Shown: positions 9,864 to 20,360, counted from the stretch's first letter. The stretch: DNA of 64,000 nucleotides from Eretmocerus hayati (GCA_029851415.1 CM056744.1:58615797-58679796); one strand, 5' to 3'. Numbers and translations: made by a program. The notes: a model not told the origin generated them from the sequence alone.

Positions 9864-10082
9864 ATGCCAAAAAACGACAATAGGCGTATGCGGCAACGGC
9901 GTAACCGAAAGCTGAAACGATTAATTACAAAGATTCAGCAAATATCTGACTCGATAGAAGCAATGGGATTCCGCAATAACAAAGCAATTCCCCAGATCCA
10001 AAATCAGGATCAGACGGAGTCATATTGGGCCAAAATTGCATGCACCAATCTACAGCAGGAAATGGAAAAACTGTCCATATGA
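9864..10082 (+). CDS. Small basic accessory ORF (72 aa) after pol
   Basis: The ORF begins with ATG immediately after CATTTTAG, a splice-acceptor-like sequence, 27 bases after the pol stop. The first 25 residues are very Arg/Lys/Asn-rich (RRMRQRRNRKLKR), as in nuclear or RNA-binding peptides. The rest is Gln-rich and amphipathic. It has no signal peptide or membrane segment, so it is not an envelope gene. I do not recognise the family. It could be expressed from a spliced subgenomic RNA. Confidence 0.55.
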   Translation: MPKNDNRRMRQRRNRKLKRLITKIQQISDSIEAMGFRNNKAIPQIQNQDQTESYWAKIACTNLQQEMEKLSI

Positions 10083-10164
10083 AAAGTAACGTCTGTACTG
10101 TCTTGCATGAGTTAATTTGGTTTTCTACTTATTTATATTTTTCTTTTGTCTTTAACCTCAGGAC

Positions 10165-10458
10165 ATGAATACTCGACAAGTCCGCAAGATTATTAAACAC
10201 TCAGATAATCCGGAATGGTTAGAGTTATTGAAAAATTATGATGAGAAGATGAGGGAATACCAAAGTTTGCTACGGAAAAAGAAAGCACGGATTGCAGTTA
10301 AAGAAACCGAGTTATTTTATTTATATCATGGGCGTAGAACCTGTGAAGGTGAACTCGAAGTTTTAAGAAAACAATATGAAAGGGAAAATAACCCAGAACT
10401 ACGTAGAATATATTATATTGAAAGAGGATATGTTGTCAGAAATAGAATAAATGCGTAA
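10165..10458 (+). CDS. Accessory ORF (97 aa), coiled-coil-like, after pol
   Basis: The ORF starts with ATG three bases after a strong pyrimidine-rich acceptor (CTTTAACCTCAG, AG at 10160-10161). The protein is highly charged and helical, with features ETELFYLYHGRR and a C-terminus YIERGYVVRNRINA. Spacing and the HG(R/K) and (R/K)GY motifs suggest kinship with the next ORF. An A-run of about 20 bases follows the stop codon directly, which could derive from a past reverse-transcribed poly(A) or be simple expansion. The function is unknown. Confidence 0.6.
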   Translation: MNTRQVRKIIKHSDNPEWLELLKNYDEKMREYQSLLRKKKARIAVKETELFYLYHGRRTCEGELEVLRKQYERENNPELRRIYYIERGYVVRNRINA

Positions 10459-10561
10459 AAAAAAAAAAAAAAAAAAATGGAGTCTTGTCAATTGCATGTC
10501 CTGAGGTGACGGGTAATTTTGATGGGCTCTAACGTTCATTATTTCTTTGTTAGGTCAAAAA

Positions 10562-11056
10562 ATGAGTTTATTCTCGCAAGTTAGAGATGCAAGATATTGG
10601 GTCGTGGACCAAAAAGATGAAAAGAAGATTCGACGAATTGCCGATTTATTCATTGGAAAAAAATTTTCAGAATGTGATTTACACAAAGTAATTAATGTTG
10701 TAGAGACGGAGGCATTAGAAGAATTAGAGATTTATACTAAAGTTGCTCATAGATATATAGATAAGCTATGTAGGTCTTCAATAAATGAAGAAGACATGTT
10801 TGAATTCGAAAATCTTTTTAGTTCTAAAATTTTTGAAAAAATACAATCACTTAGGAATTTGGATAGTAAGTTAAACATAAGATTGATTAAGCTCAAAGAA
10901 TTAGATGCACGTAGTAAAGAATTTGAAGAAAAGTTATTATCCGCATGGCATGGAAAGTGCATTGCTAACCACATGTGGGAAACCATTAAAAATGAATGTG
11001 CATACAAAAGGAAAGAAGTATACTTAGCAAAAGGATATAAAATAAAAAAAATATAG
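10562..11056 (+). CDS. Accessory ORF (164 aa), charged helical protein, after pol
   Basis: I chose the ATG at 10562 (MSLFSQVRDARYWVV). Upstream TTG codons would only add a few residues and lie inside an acceptor-like TTCTTTGTTAG (AG at 10552-10553). The protein is rich in Lys, Glu and Leu. Its last 40 residues (LSAWHGK...YLAKGYKIKKI) echo the C-terminus of the preceding 97-aa ORF, suggesting duplication. No transmembrane or known domain is seen. It is the last ORF before the 3' LTR, the position env occupies in errantiviruses, but it does not look like an envelope protein. Confidence 0.6.
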   Translation: MSLFSQVRDARYWVVDQKDEKKIRRIADLFIGKKFSECDLHKVINVVETEALEELEIYTKVAHRYIDKLCRSSINEEDMFEFENLFSSKIFEKIQSLRNLDSKLNIRLIKLKELDARSKEFEEKLLSAWHGKCIANHMWETIKNECAYKRKEVYLAKGYKIKKI

Positions 11057-11112
11057 AATCAAATATTACATTAAATTGAGTAATTCTTTCAATACTTCAT
11101 TAACCAAAATTG

Positions 11113-11174
11113 CCCCTTGTGTGTATTCAGTATAATTTATACGGTTCCCGAAAATTATACTGAGTACAAGGGGA
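11113..11174 (+). promoter_or_regulatory. Polypurine tract inside an imperfect hairpin
   Basis: CCCCTTGT...CAGTATAATTT at 11113-11136 pairs with AAATTATACTG...ACAAGGGG at 11152-11173. The purine run AAGGGGA, four to five bases before the 3' LTR at 11178, is the likely plus-strand primer. The tract is therefore half of a stem in the RNA. Confidence 0.55.
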
Positions 11175-11177
11175 CTA

Positions 11178-13390
11178 TGCAACGCTCACGTTTGGGCAAT
11201 TTTGAATTTTAAATGTATATCAGTTTAAATTTTTGATTTATGCGAATGAAAACTAATATTTAGATTCTGAATTATGGTTTGGTTATTTGTTTTAGTTGTC
11301 TCCACCTAAAACAAATATATTAGTTATTAACAATCCTTATTCAAGTATATTAACATTAATTAACAATAGAAGCATGTCTGATACAAGTTACCTATCCCTG
11401 AAGTACTTGCTTATCATATATTAGTCCAGCGGTGGTAGTCGAATACTGGATTTAGGCAAAAAGCAGGAGTCTGGAACAACTTCAGGTAATCAGGAAGCCA
11501 AACTTGGATTTCTGACATCAGGTGGTATCAGCAGCATGAAACAAAAATATGAATTAGTATATGATAATGTATTTCATTCTTAATTAGTAAGAAAAGAAAC
11601 ATTAGTAATAGGAAAGAGTTCATGCGAAAGCCATTTCATTCAGTCTCATTCACTCTGACCATATTCATAATAGTTGTCAGTGCATATACCTGCACATATA
11701 ATGTGACAGCCATCAGCTGATCATATTTTATGCTCACTCAACATTGATGGTTGAGCAAGTCCATATATAAACAGTAAAACAAAACTTTACATTGGTAAAT
11801 CAAAATAAGTCAAAAATCCATACCTATTTTTTTCTTCTAAATCCTAGAATCCCATCCATCCTGAGGAAATGATGTAGATTCTGCACCTTGGCTCCCATCT
11901 GATGATGGTGATGGTCCAACGCAGCTCAACTGATGCCTCTGGCCCATAACATGGGCCATCCTTCCCAGTTGACGCTACAAGTTCCACTGTAAAATCACAT
12001 AAGGAATCAATTTCCTGACATCAGAACTACATAAGTTGTTAGTGCCTAACCCATATAATGTTATTATCATGCAAAAACAATAGTTAGTTCATTAGTTGCA
12101 AAAATCACTCATCAACATCCATCACCAAAACACTAATATTTTTCATCACATCATACCATGAGTACTAACACCCATGATATGCTTACACATGCTTTTAGTA
12201 ATATGTTTCAGATTTACTCACCCACTGCTGCTGTTTATTTATGATTATTTTTCAATACTCACAATACCCAGCTGATTGTTGGAAGTAAACAACACTTGAC
12301 AACACCTATCATAACCACAAATCATATGTTTGATGCACTGCATATCTGGATGTCGTCTGCTATACATTGCCGTTTCTTGAGTGGCCAAATTGATTGATCA
12401 CACTGCGCATGATCAAGGGCGCCAGATTCAAATCTATGGGACTTTCCTATGAGGATTTTCTATAGAAATATGATTGGAGTATCTTGTAAACCATCAAGAC
12501 ATGTTGCAGCCTAGAAGAAGAAATTACAATATCAATCTCATCAATATTCAACTATAGAATATGAAGTTATTAACAAAGTGTATAATTACCATTTCAAACT
12601 ACCCGCGAATCTCATGTCACGTGGTATTTCTAGTTGATGTTTTGCCAATAGGTGGCTAACGAAATTACTCATATGTAAATTATATGACCATTTGAATGAT
12701 TACCCTCAATTCTCGTGGGAAATGTCATGCTTCCTCAGTCCGAGACACAAGCAAAGCTTGTAAGCAGTTTTATACCTTTCATAGGTACATGCTACTCGGT
12801 ATAGGTATCAGATGGGTACACTGCTATATGCAGAAACGGTAATCTGACTACCTATATCGGATAAATGCTGTCCTATAAATATGTGTCAGAGGGTTCACTG
12901 CTATATGCAGCCACGGTATCTGACCACATATGTATAGCCAGTAGGCATGTCCCTTATTAGTTTAAAATCTTTTATCCAAATCTATTTATTAAAGAGTTAT
13001 TTTATTTTCAGTTTAGTAGTTGAGTAAAATCATTGAATTAGGTTTTTTCATCATCTGCAAACCGTAAGTCATGCACAAATTCAGATATTTTTTTATATGT
13101 TCAAGCATGAATTAACTATTTGGAAAAATATATGTTAAAACGAAATATCACATGTGGTGATTAAATTATTTTTTATACAGTGTTAGAGTCATTCTTTTGA
13201 ATAAATGAAATTATTTTAATTATTTTAAGCTCGCAATTATGATTTATAAGCACCCTACCTTTTCTCACATGACGTCGTTACCTCTTTATATATATATTGA
13301 CGATATAATTATCGTTCAACTAGATAAAATCATCATCGATAAATTACTTTCAGTCATTTTCCGCTTCGCGGTAAAAAACTGAACCTTTCA
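11178..13390 (+). repeat. 3' LTR of gypsy element
   Basis: The same length (2213 bp) as the 5' LTR and nearly identical to it. It holds the same hairpin pair (12797-12859 and 12873-12937) and conserved antisense block (11837-11959). It is followed by the AACC duplication at 13391-13394. Confidence 0.95.
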
Positions 13391-13649
13391 AACCCGTTGC
13401 TCTTTCGGTGGCCCTAAAAATGCGAATTTTGAGTTGGAGTGTTCCACGGACGTGAACATGTGTTTCTCATGTATATTTCGACATAGGAACTGGATCCATG
13501 GTCAGTTTCGTCAGCAACCTCCGAGATTTTTTGGTACGCTTAAAAAACTGGCCACAGAGTGGAGAGTCCTTTTCAGCCATCTTACACTCATCTGAGATGC
13601 ATAATACGTGAGTAGGTAGGTTTGGATCGAGTGTTTATTGAATTGAACT
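13391..13649. mobile_element. Giant palindrome copy 1, left arm A (3' part)
   Basis: Continues the arm interrupted at 2058; it is the reverse complement of about 17423-17680. It ends at TTGAACT, where the opposite arm continues directly into ATATGATGAATTCC. On this side a 1983-bp satellite-family segment intervenes. Confidence 0.85.
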
Positions 13650-14039
13650 TTGTTTTTCTACGTATTGCTTTCTCTAAAGAGAAAGCTTTGTTTTCGACAC
13701 AGCAAATTTTTGATCAATTTTCCCATTCAACTCAATATTTTCTTCAACATAATCCATCTTATCACAAAAGTGCTTCAACCATCTTATTCCTCTCGCCAAA
13801 ATCTAACGATTGTAAGTAACACTTTTCTCCTCATAATCCTCAAAAACCCCCCAGTGACTCATCTCTCCGGCCCTTTGTCTGTGTCTGTGTGTGTGTATGT
13901 GTGTTGTTTCTTTTGCGCCACGCTTTCTCTTCTACACTCCACTTTATCGATTTTTGCTTTTCTACGTGTTGTATAGAATCACTCAGAGATGAGACCAGTG
14001 ATTTGCCTGGTCTCCTCTCCAAATCGGATTTAATTTACA

Positions 14040-15240
14040 CGTTTTTTGAGGTAGAATCGCTGAAATTGTGTACTTTCATACTAAAATATTTCTTTCTAAC
14101 TCCACCTTACCCCAATTTTGATTACCTAGGCTATGGTTTTTTTGGCTCAATCTATCTTTTGATTAATACCGAAATTCCATTCAAACTCCATCAACGTAAA
14201 TTTTTATAAAAAAACCAAAATTTCCAACAAAAACAGCAATTTGAGCATGTTTAGACCTATTCTATTGAAATTCTGCTTTAACCAAATTACACGTGTTGCT
14301 AAAAAAACCTCACTTTAGGTAGCCTGAATCCCGATATTTATTTTCCTCAAGAAAATAACTAAATATACAAAAATATTTTCTTCAATATTCATACTTTCCT
14401 CATATCTCTCCTCTAAATTACTTTATTAAAATTTTACTCAACTAAGTTGATACTTTTTCATCGTTCTAAATCGATTGGTTGATACCAAATTTTCTCAAAA
14501 TCCGTTTTAATACATTCAAAATCCGATTTATTCCCGAAAAATCCAAATTTTTCAGAATACTCCATTTTTATAATCCTTACACCAACTATATTAAAATTTG
14601 CCCTCAACCATACTACATATCGTCGCCCCCGAAGAAGAAAAACACCTCCCATTGTTCTCCCAATGCATTTTTAAATGGGGACGTGTTTTTCTTCGTCGGG
14701 GGCGACGATATATTCCATGGAAAACCCTAGTTTAGGTCATCTGAATTCCCCTAAAAGGCAATCTCTTTATAATAACTCAAAATATTAGAAGGAAATCGCA
14801 TCTAAAATTCATTTTCCGCTATTACCCACCCCCTAAACTAATATATACAAATTTCACTCAACTGAGTTTATACTTTTTCATCGTTCTAAATTGATTAGTT
14901 GATACCGAATTTTTCAAAATCCTTTTAAATACATTCAAAATCCAATTTATTCCCAAAAAATCCAAATTTTTTTTTAAAAACTCCATTTCTATGATCTTCT
15001 CACCAACTATATCAAAATTTTCCCTCAACCAGACTACGTATCCTCCATGAAAAACCCCAGTTTAGGTCATCTTAATTCCCCTAAAAGTGAATCTCGTAAT
15101 AATAACCCAGAATATTAGGAGAAAATTGCAGCTAAAATTCATTTTATCCTCATATATCCCTCTACAACTAATCTATCCACCTTTTAATGGACTAGAGAGA
15201 TACTTTTTCCTCATTCTACATCGATTGGTTGGGTCCAATC
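14040..15240. repeat. Tandem array of about 325-bp units (array 1)
   Basis: The anchor GATTGGTTGATACC (variants) recurs near 14155, 14470, 14888 and 15220. A second anchor, TTTAGGT(A/C)(G/A)(C/T)CT, recurs at 14315, 14731 and 15061. The long interval between the second and third anchors is explained largely by an 87-bp hairpin insertion at 14621-14707. The same unit forms the array at 18415-19332. Confidence 0.7.
14621..14707. mobile_element. 87-bp hairpin insertion (tiny MITE-like element)
   Basis: CGTCGCCCCCGAAGAAGAAA at the left end is the near-exact reverse complement of the right end (TTTCTTCGTCGGGGGCGACG). ATAT flanks both sides (14617-14620 and 14708-14711), and the equivalent satellite unit near 15040 lacks it. 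It is nearly all stem, so it looks like a mobile hairpin. Confidence 0.7.
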
Positions 15241-15632
15241 ATTGGATTGTGAGTGTGATATGAAATGCAATTAAATTAGATTAAAAAATATAACTGTTTT
15301 GTAGGAATCCCAGTCATCATTTTGGAATTTGATCAGTTTTGCAAATTTCTCATTAGTTTCAGTGAACCTCTTAAACTATTTCGCTAAGAGAAAGCATTCT
15401 GCTAATCTCATTTAGCAGCGTATTTTGACAAGCTAAGAATGATGCTGGTTGTTTTGGAGCTCGGGAAAGCGTCGGGATCCAGACATTGACTAGTTGATGC
15501 AGTTTTTCAAAATGAGAGTATAGAACCAGATCTAGTTCCTTCAGCAAAGAGCTCACTCCCAATCCACCCTGAGACCTCAAAACCATCAGCATCGTCTTCA
15601 GCTCGAGTACGATTCAAAAAAAGAGGGGAAAC

Positions 15633-17422
15633 ATATGATGAATTCCACGCCAAAGCGACCTACGGAAAGGGGTCATCTCTCAGATTCTTTTTTAACCTTT
15701 TTCGTTCGATTCTATGGCCCAAAATAGGAACTTCGGACCACCTATGGGGCCCAAAAAGAATTTCTCCTCTCCATTGCACGCACATCCGTCAACAGACCGA
15801 AAATTTATCGTGTAAAAATCGATGCTCTTTTATTCACGAAAATGGGAATATTTCGAGTTTTTGAATAGCTATCGATTTGCGGGTTGCGGCATCTGAAAGG
15901 GCATCAAAAAACCTATCGAAAACGTTGTCGAAAATTCTTTCTCTGTGATGTGGGAGCCTCCTGGAGGCAAAAGAGTGTTTTTCACTAAAATGTTGATTTC
16001 TCAAAAAGCCATTTTATCTATTTTTTTAAAATCATATATTTGATGTAAAATTTTGCGTTCTTTCGAAAAAAATGAGTTTCAGAGGAGTTTGGGGCGATCC
16101 AAGTGACTAATGAGCCATTTTTTGGAAATTCGATTTTTTCTGTTTCAGAAAAAGGCGATTTTCTGCGCATGCGCACAAACGTAGAATTTCGGCGCCACTT
16201 TTAATGGAAAGCTGATAACATTTCCTACAAAATCACTACCCGCAAAGTTGAAATTCATGCACTGAAACGCGATCTGCAAGGATTTATCATGTCGAATCAA
16301 AATCACATGAAAATTCAGCCCATTAGCGCCTTCGTGGCGTCTGCTGAGATGACACATTCACGAGATCTTCTGAGGACTCAATTATGAGTACGAAATTGAC
16401 CTAAAAAAAATTCGGACCACATGGTTTCAACGTAAAATTGTATGAACTTTCAAAATATGCGATGAAAAACCCCGTTTGAGGCGAACCCGAGGTGCTACAT
16501 TCAATTTTTCGCAATTCTGAATGTAAAATATCGTGTTTTCTGGCAAAGAATTGAATGTAGCACCTTGGGTTCGCCTCAAACGGGGTTTTTCATCGCATAT
16601 TTTGAAAGTTCATACAATTTTACGTTGAAACCATGTGGTCCGAATTTTTTTCAGGTCAATTTCGTACTCAAAATTGAGTCCCAAGAAGATCTCGTAAATG
16701 TGTCATCTCAGCAGGCGCCACGAAGGCATTAATGGGCTGAATTTTCATGTGATTTTGATTCGACATAATTAATCCTTGCAGATCGCGTTTTAGTGCATGA
16801 ATTTCAACTTTGCGGGTAGTGATTTTATAGGGAATTTTGTCAGCTTTCCATTGAAAGTGGCGCCGGAAGTCGACGTTTGTGCGCATGCGCAGAAAATCGC
16901 CTTTTTCTGAAACAGAAAAAATCGAATTTTCAAAAAATGGCTCATAAGTCACTTGGATCGCCCCAAACTTCTCTGAAACCCATTCTTTTCGAAAGAACGC
17001 AATATTTTACGTCAAATATATGATTTTAAAAAAATAAAAAAAATGGCTTTTTGAGAAATCAACATTTTAGTGAAAAACACTCTTTCGCCTCCAGGAGGCT
17101 CCCACATCACAGAGGAGGAATTTCCGACAACGTCTTCGATAGGTTTTTTGATGCCCTTTCAGATGCCGCAACCCGCAAATCGATAGCTATTCAAAAACTC
17201 GAAATATTCCCATTTTCGTGAATAAAAGAGCATCGGTTTTTACACGATAAATTTTCGGTCTGTTGACGGATGTGCGTGCAATGGAGAGGAGAAATTTTTC
17301 TTGGGCCTCATAGGTGGTCCGAAGTTCCTATTTTGGGCCATAGAATCGAATGAAAAAGGTTAAAAAAGAATCTGAGAGATGACCCCTTTTCGTAGGTCGC
17401 TTTGGCGTGGAATTCATCATAT
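15633..17422. mobile_element. Giant palindrome copy 1, core arms B and B'
   Basis: 15633-16520 and about 16545-17422 are reverse complements, with the centre near 16530 in ATTGAATGT...ACATTCAAT. Each arm has TGCGCATGCGCA (16164-16175 and 16880-16891) and a GCCTCCTGGAGGC-type short palindrome. ORFs in the arms mirror each other, and I do not call them genes. The second copy is at 57004-64000. Confidence 0.9.
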
Positions 17423-18339
17423 AGTTCAAACGAATACACACCCGATTCAACCCTACCCTTGAACGTATTACGTGTCTCATATGTGTGTGAGATGGCTGAA
17501 AAGGACTCTCCACTCTCTGGCTAGTTTTTTGAGCGTACCAAAAAATCTCGGAGGTTGCGGACAAAACTGATCTGTATTCGGTTCCTACGTCGAAATATAC
17601 ATAAGAAATACATGTTCACGACCGTGAAACACTCCAACTCAAAATTCGCATTTTTCAGGGCCAGCGGAGGAGCCACGGGTTCACGGATTTGATACCTTTG
17701 ATTTTTCCATTTCTTGGACCAGCTAGATTCCAGGTTCTACTGCATCAAATTGACTCCTCCAAGTGGTCCTTTTGGAGGAAATCACACCAGCTTTTGATTG
17801 AAAACACTCCTGAGAGTGTAAATCAACGCGCATGCGCAGGAGATGCGAATTACTGATTCAGGATTTGCTTTGGAAGTGGTTTTTGACGCTTCCGACCGGC
17901 TTCCATAACTTGAGAATAAACAAAAACTTCTATATCTGATGCGAAATGACCTGTCAAATAAGTTGGAATGGGTTTCTAACGTTTACTCGAACGTTCACTA
18001 TGATAAAAATCGATTTGTAATTTTGAGGAATTTTTCTGGGGCCTAAATTCAAAGCTGTCAGTATGCGGATATTTTTCTTCTGTTTGTCAAAGTTTCAAAA
18101 ATTCGTCAAAGGATCTTCAGATCGGATCGTTGAAATGTGTCAGAATGCGATTTGATAGCAGAAACATCGACCTTTAGTGTTTTCAGAGGGTTTCTAGGGT
18201 GCCGTAGAGAACAGGGGCGACTTTGGGACATACAAACCTTCGTTTCCCCCTTATTTTGGGGTTAGGAAGTGGGGGAATATACTTCCGGGGAGATACTGAA
18301 CAAGGTCCACTTAACCCTCCTTAACCGTCTAGTCCTTTT
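17423..18339. mobile_element. Giant palindrome copy 1, right arm A'
   Basis: The uninterrupted partner of 1395-2058 plus 13395-13649. The outer end, GGTTAAGGAGGGT(T/G)AAGTGGACC in inverted orientation, matches the left end at about 1400. NRF1-like CGCGCATGCGCA lies at 17827-17838. No duplication at the outer ends was recognised. Confidence 0.85.
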
Positions 18340-18414
18340 CGACTCTCAATACATACATATCTCTTCCCAATACGGTCTCGCCGTGAAATGAGTCACCTTA
18401 ACTAGAACTTTGTC

Positions 18415-19332
18415 TGCATGATCCATCGATTGGTTGATACCGAATTTCCATTCAACCTTGACAGATTCCAAATTTTCGAAGAAATCAAAATTTCCATCAA
18501 AAACTTCATTTTGATCATTTTCAAATCCACTCCATCAGAATTCCGTCTCAACCAAACGACGGATATTGTTAAGAAAACCTCAATCTAGGGAGCCTAAATC
18601 TCTCTAAGAAGCTTCCTCAAAAGGATAACTCATAAAATAGTAAAACGTTTTCATCAATATTCCTTTTTTCCTTGTATCATCCTCTACGACTCATTTATCC
18701 CAATTTTAATGACCCCAAGACTCACTTATGCGCCATTCTGAATCGATAAGTTGATATCAAATTCTCTTAGAACCAGTAAAACATTATTCAGATGCAGTTT
18801 TTTTCGGGGAATGAAAATTTCCACCAAAGACTTCATTCTAATCAATTTCAAACCCACTGCATCGAAATTCCGTCTCAATCAAACGATGGATATTGTTGAA
18901 GAAACCTCAATCCAGATGGCCCAAATCTCTTCAGAAAGCTTTCTCAGAAGGATAACTCAAATGATAGTGGAACATTCTTATTAATAGTCATTTTTCCTTC
19001 GTATCATCCTATACGACTCGTTTATCTCCATTCTAATGACCTAAAAACTTACCTATGCGCCATTCTTATTCTATTGGTTGATACCAAATTATCTTGAAAT
19101 CCGTAAGACATGATTCAAATGAAGTTTTCCCGGGAGAAGATCACTTTCACGGAGAACTCCAGTTTAATCATCTTTAAGCCAACTGTAATGAAATTTCCTC
19201 TCAACCAAAAAGATAGTCTTGGGAAAACCTGCTTTAAGATGACCCAAATCTCTCTGAAATGCTTCCCCAGAAGAATAACTCAAAATATAGGATACTTCCT
19301 CAATCGTTATGGATATCATCATATAACGCCGT
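18415..19332. repeat. Tandem array of about 325-bp units (array 2)
   Basis: GATTGGTTGATACC-type anchors occur at about 18426, 18748 and 19076 (spacing about 321 and 327). Each unit contains AACTTCATT..., CAACCAAACGA and AAAACCTCAAT blocks. Short plus-strand ORFs here repeat with the unit and are not called as genes. Confidence 0.7.
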
Positions 19333-19900
19333 GAGGAAGCATTCTGCTTATTACTTTTATTAGCGTATTTCTCCTATAATCAGCCTCACACTGCCTCCTC
19401 AAAACCGCCCCACACTTCCTCCGAAAATTCGCTCCACTCCCCATTTCAATGTCCGCCCACATTCCTCCCTCTTATCCGCCCTTATTGCCTTCTAAAATCC
19501 AGCCCACGCCGCCTTCTACAATCGGCTCCACTGCATTGCTTCATCGTTAAAATCCTATCACTAAAATATAGATTTCTCAAGAAGAAAGAGTTCCTCCAAT
19601 TATTCCACTGAAATCCATTTTGCATTCGAAAAACTTCCACTGATAGGGAGTCAGCTTCAACCATTTTCTCTATCTCGCCGGGATCGTTCGATTGTAGGTC
19701 TCATCTCTCCCTCCACTATTATCCCCTCCATGCTAAACATTGATCTTTGACCATCATTGTCTCTGACTGTATTCATATTGTCCAGCCGTCCTCCTCAATT
19801 CTTTGATCGATTTCCCTAAAATTCTCATGAGTGATAGATAACCACTCTGAGATGTGCTATAGGATTAACACCTAACTATATCAGAGTTTCTGACGTATCC
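19333..19900. repeat. Satellite-family block (copy 3) with 24-bp minisatellite
   Basis: GAGGAAGCATTCTGCTTA...TTAGCGTATTT is followed by a degenerate CCGCCCCACACTTCC minisatellite (19383-19530). Then comes the TCTCGCCGGGATCG...ATTGTAGGTC block. The order matches the copies at 1-1394 and 13650-15632. Confidence 0.55.
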
Positions 19901-20075
19901 ATCTTCAACCATAGAATTGTTAACATTTTCCAAAATTCTTTATTGCAATCAGAAATATTTTCGTCCACAATCCTCATATCAAAGTTCTTGTCACTCGAAC
20001 ACCGATTCCTTCGTCATTCTCATTCATTTCGTTCATGTTCACCTCCCATTGTCATTCATTTCAATCATTGGAAGC

Positions 20076-20360
20076 ATGAATTATTCACCACGTTATATAG
20101 AACCACGTAACATTCCTCTACCATACATTTTCACGAAACTATTCATCAACCAACTGGTTTATCATGCCAAGATCAACATTTCATTACCTTACTCTGAATT
20201 CTTCCAGGAACTCATTCTAGATCATATTTTCCAAAAATTGAACCAAATTTTGAGAACTTCTGACATTTTCGTTTTCAAAGACGCATATGTCGGAAACTAT
20301 TTGATACAATCATCTTTGAACCCTTCTAGCACACCTCGAATTGTCATCTATCACTCATGA
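20076..20360 (+). CDS. Unrecognised ORF, 94 aa
   Basis: The ATG-initiated ORF begins MNYSPRYIEPRNIPLPY. It lies in a frame open from about 19917, with mixed aromatic and aliphatic composition typical of coding sequence (FTKLFINQLVYHAK). Its TGA overlaps the ATG of a 34-codon ORF (20357-20461, MNISKRSIKGLTR) in another frame. No family is recognised and no splice evidence was checked. It lies just upstream of the element X end and may be a transposon remnant or chance. Confidence 0.25.
   Translation: MNYSPRYIEPRNIPLPYIFTKLFINQLVYHAKINISLPYSEFFQELILDHIFQKLNQILRTSDIFVFKDAYVGNYLIQSSLNPSSTPRIVIYHS

Larger units (their letters stand above)
2059..13390 (+). mobile_element. Complete Ty3/gypsy-type LTR retrotransposon (11332 bp)
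   Basis: The element has two 2213-bp LTRs starting TGCAACGC and ending CTTTCA, an AACC duplication, gag, and pol in the order protease, reverse transcriptase, RNase H, integrase (the Ty3/gypsy order). Three small ORFs lie between pol and the 3' LTR. On inspection the LTRs differ at only a couple of positions (for example 2850 versus 11969, and CTTGTC versus CTTGTA near 3640), so insertion is recent and the copy may be functional. It sits in the left arm of a giant palindrome. Confidence 0.95.
13650..15632. repeat. Satellite-family segment interrupting the palindrome arm
   Basis: Homologous in order to 997-1394 and to 18340-19900. It has a hairpin at 13667-13686, the TCTCGCCAAAATCTA...TTGTAAGTAAC block, a CCAGTGATTTG block, about 325-bp tandem units, and a GAAAGCATTCTGCTAAT...TTTAGCAGCGTATTT block near 15385-15430. 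Short ORFs inside are not convincing. No clear target-site duplication flanks it. Confidence 0.6.

Noticed and set aside
10562..11056. Last ORF as an env gene
   Set aside because: No signal peptide, membrane anchor or furin-like site; composition is that of a soluble charged helical protein.
16145..16952. ORFs on both sides of the giant palindrome centre
   Set aside because: They mirror each other through the inverted repeat and show no coding character beyond lack of stops.
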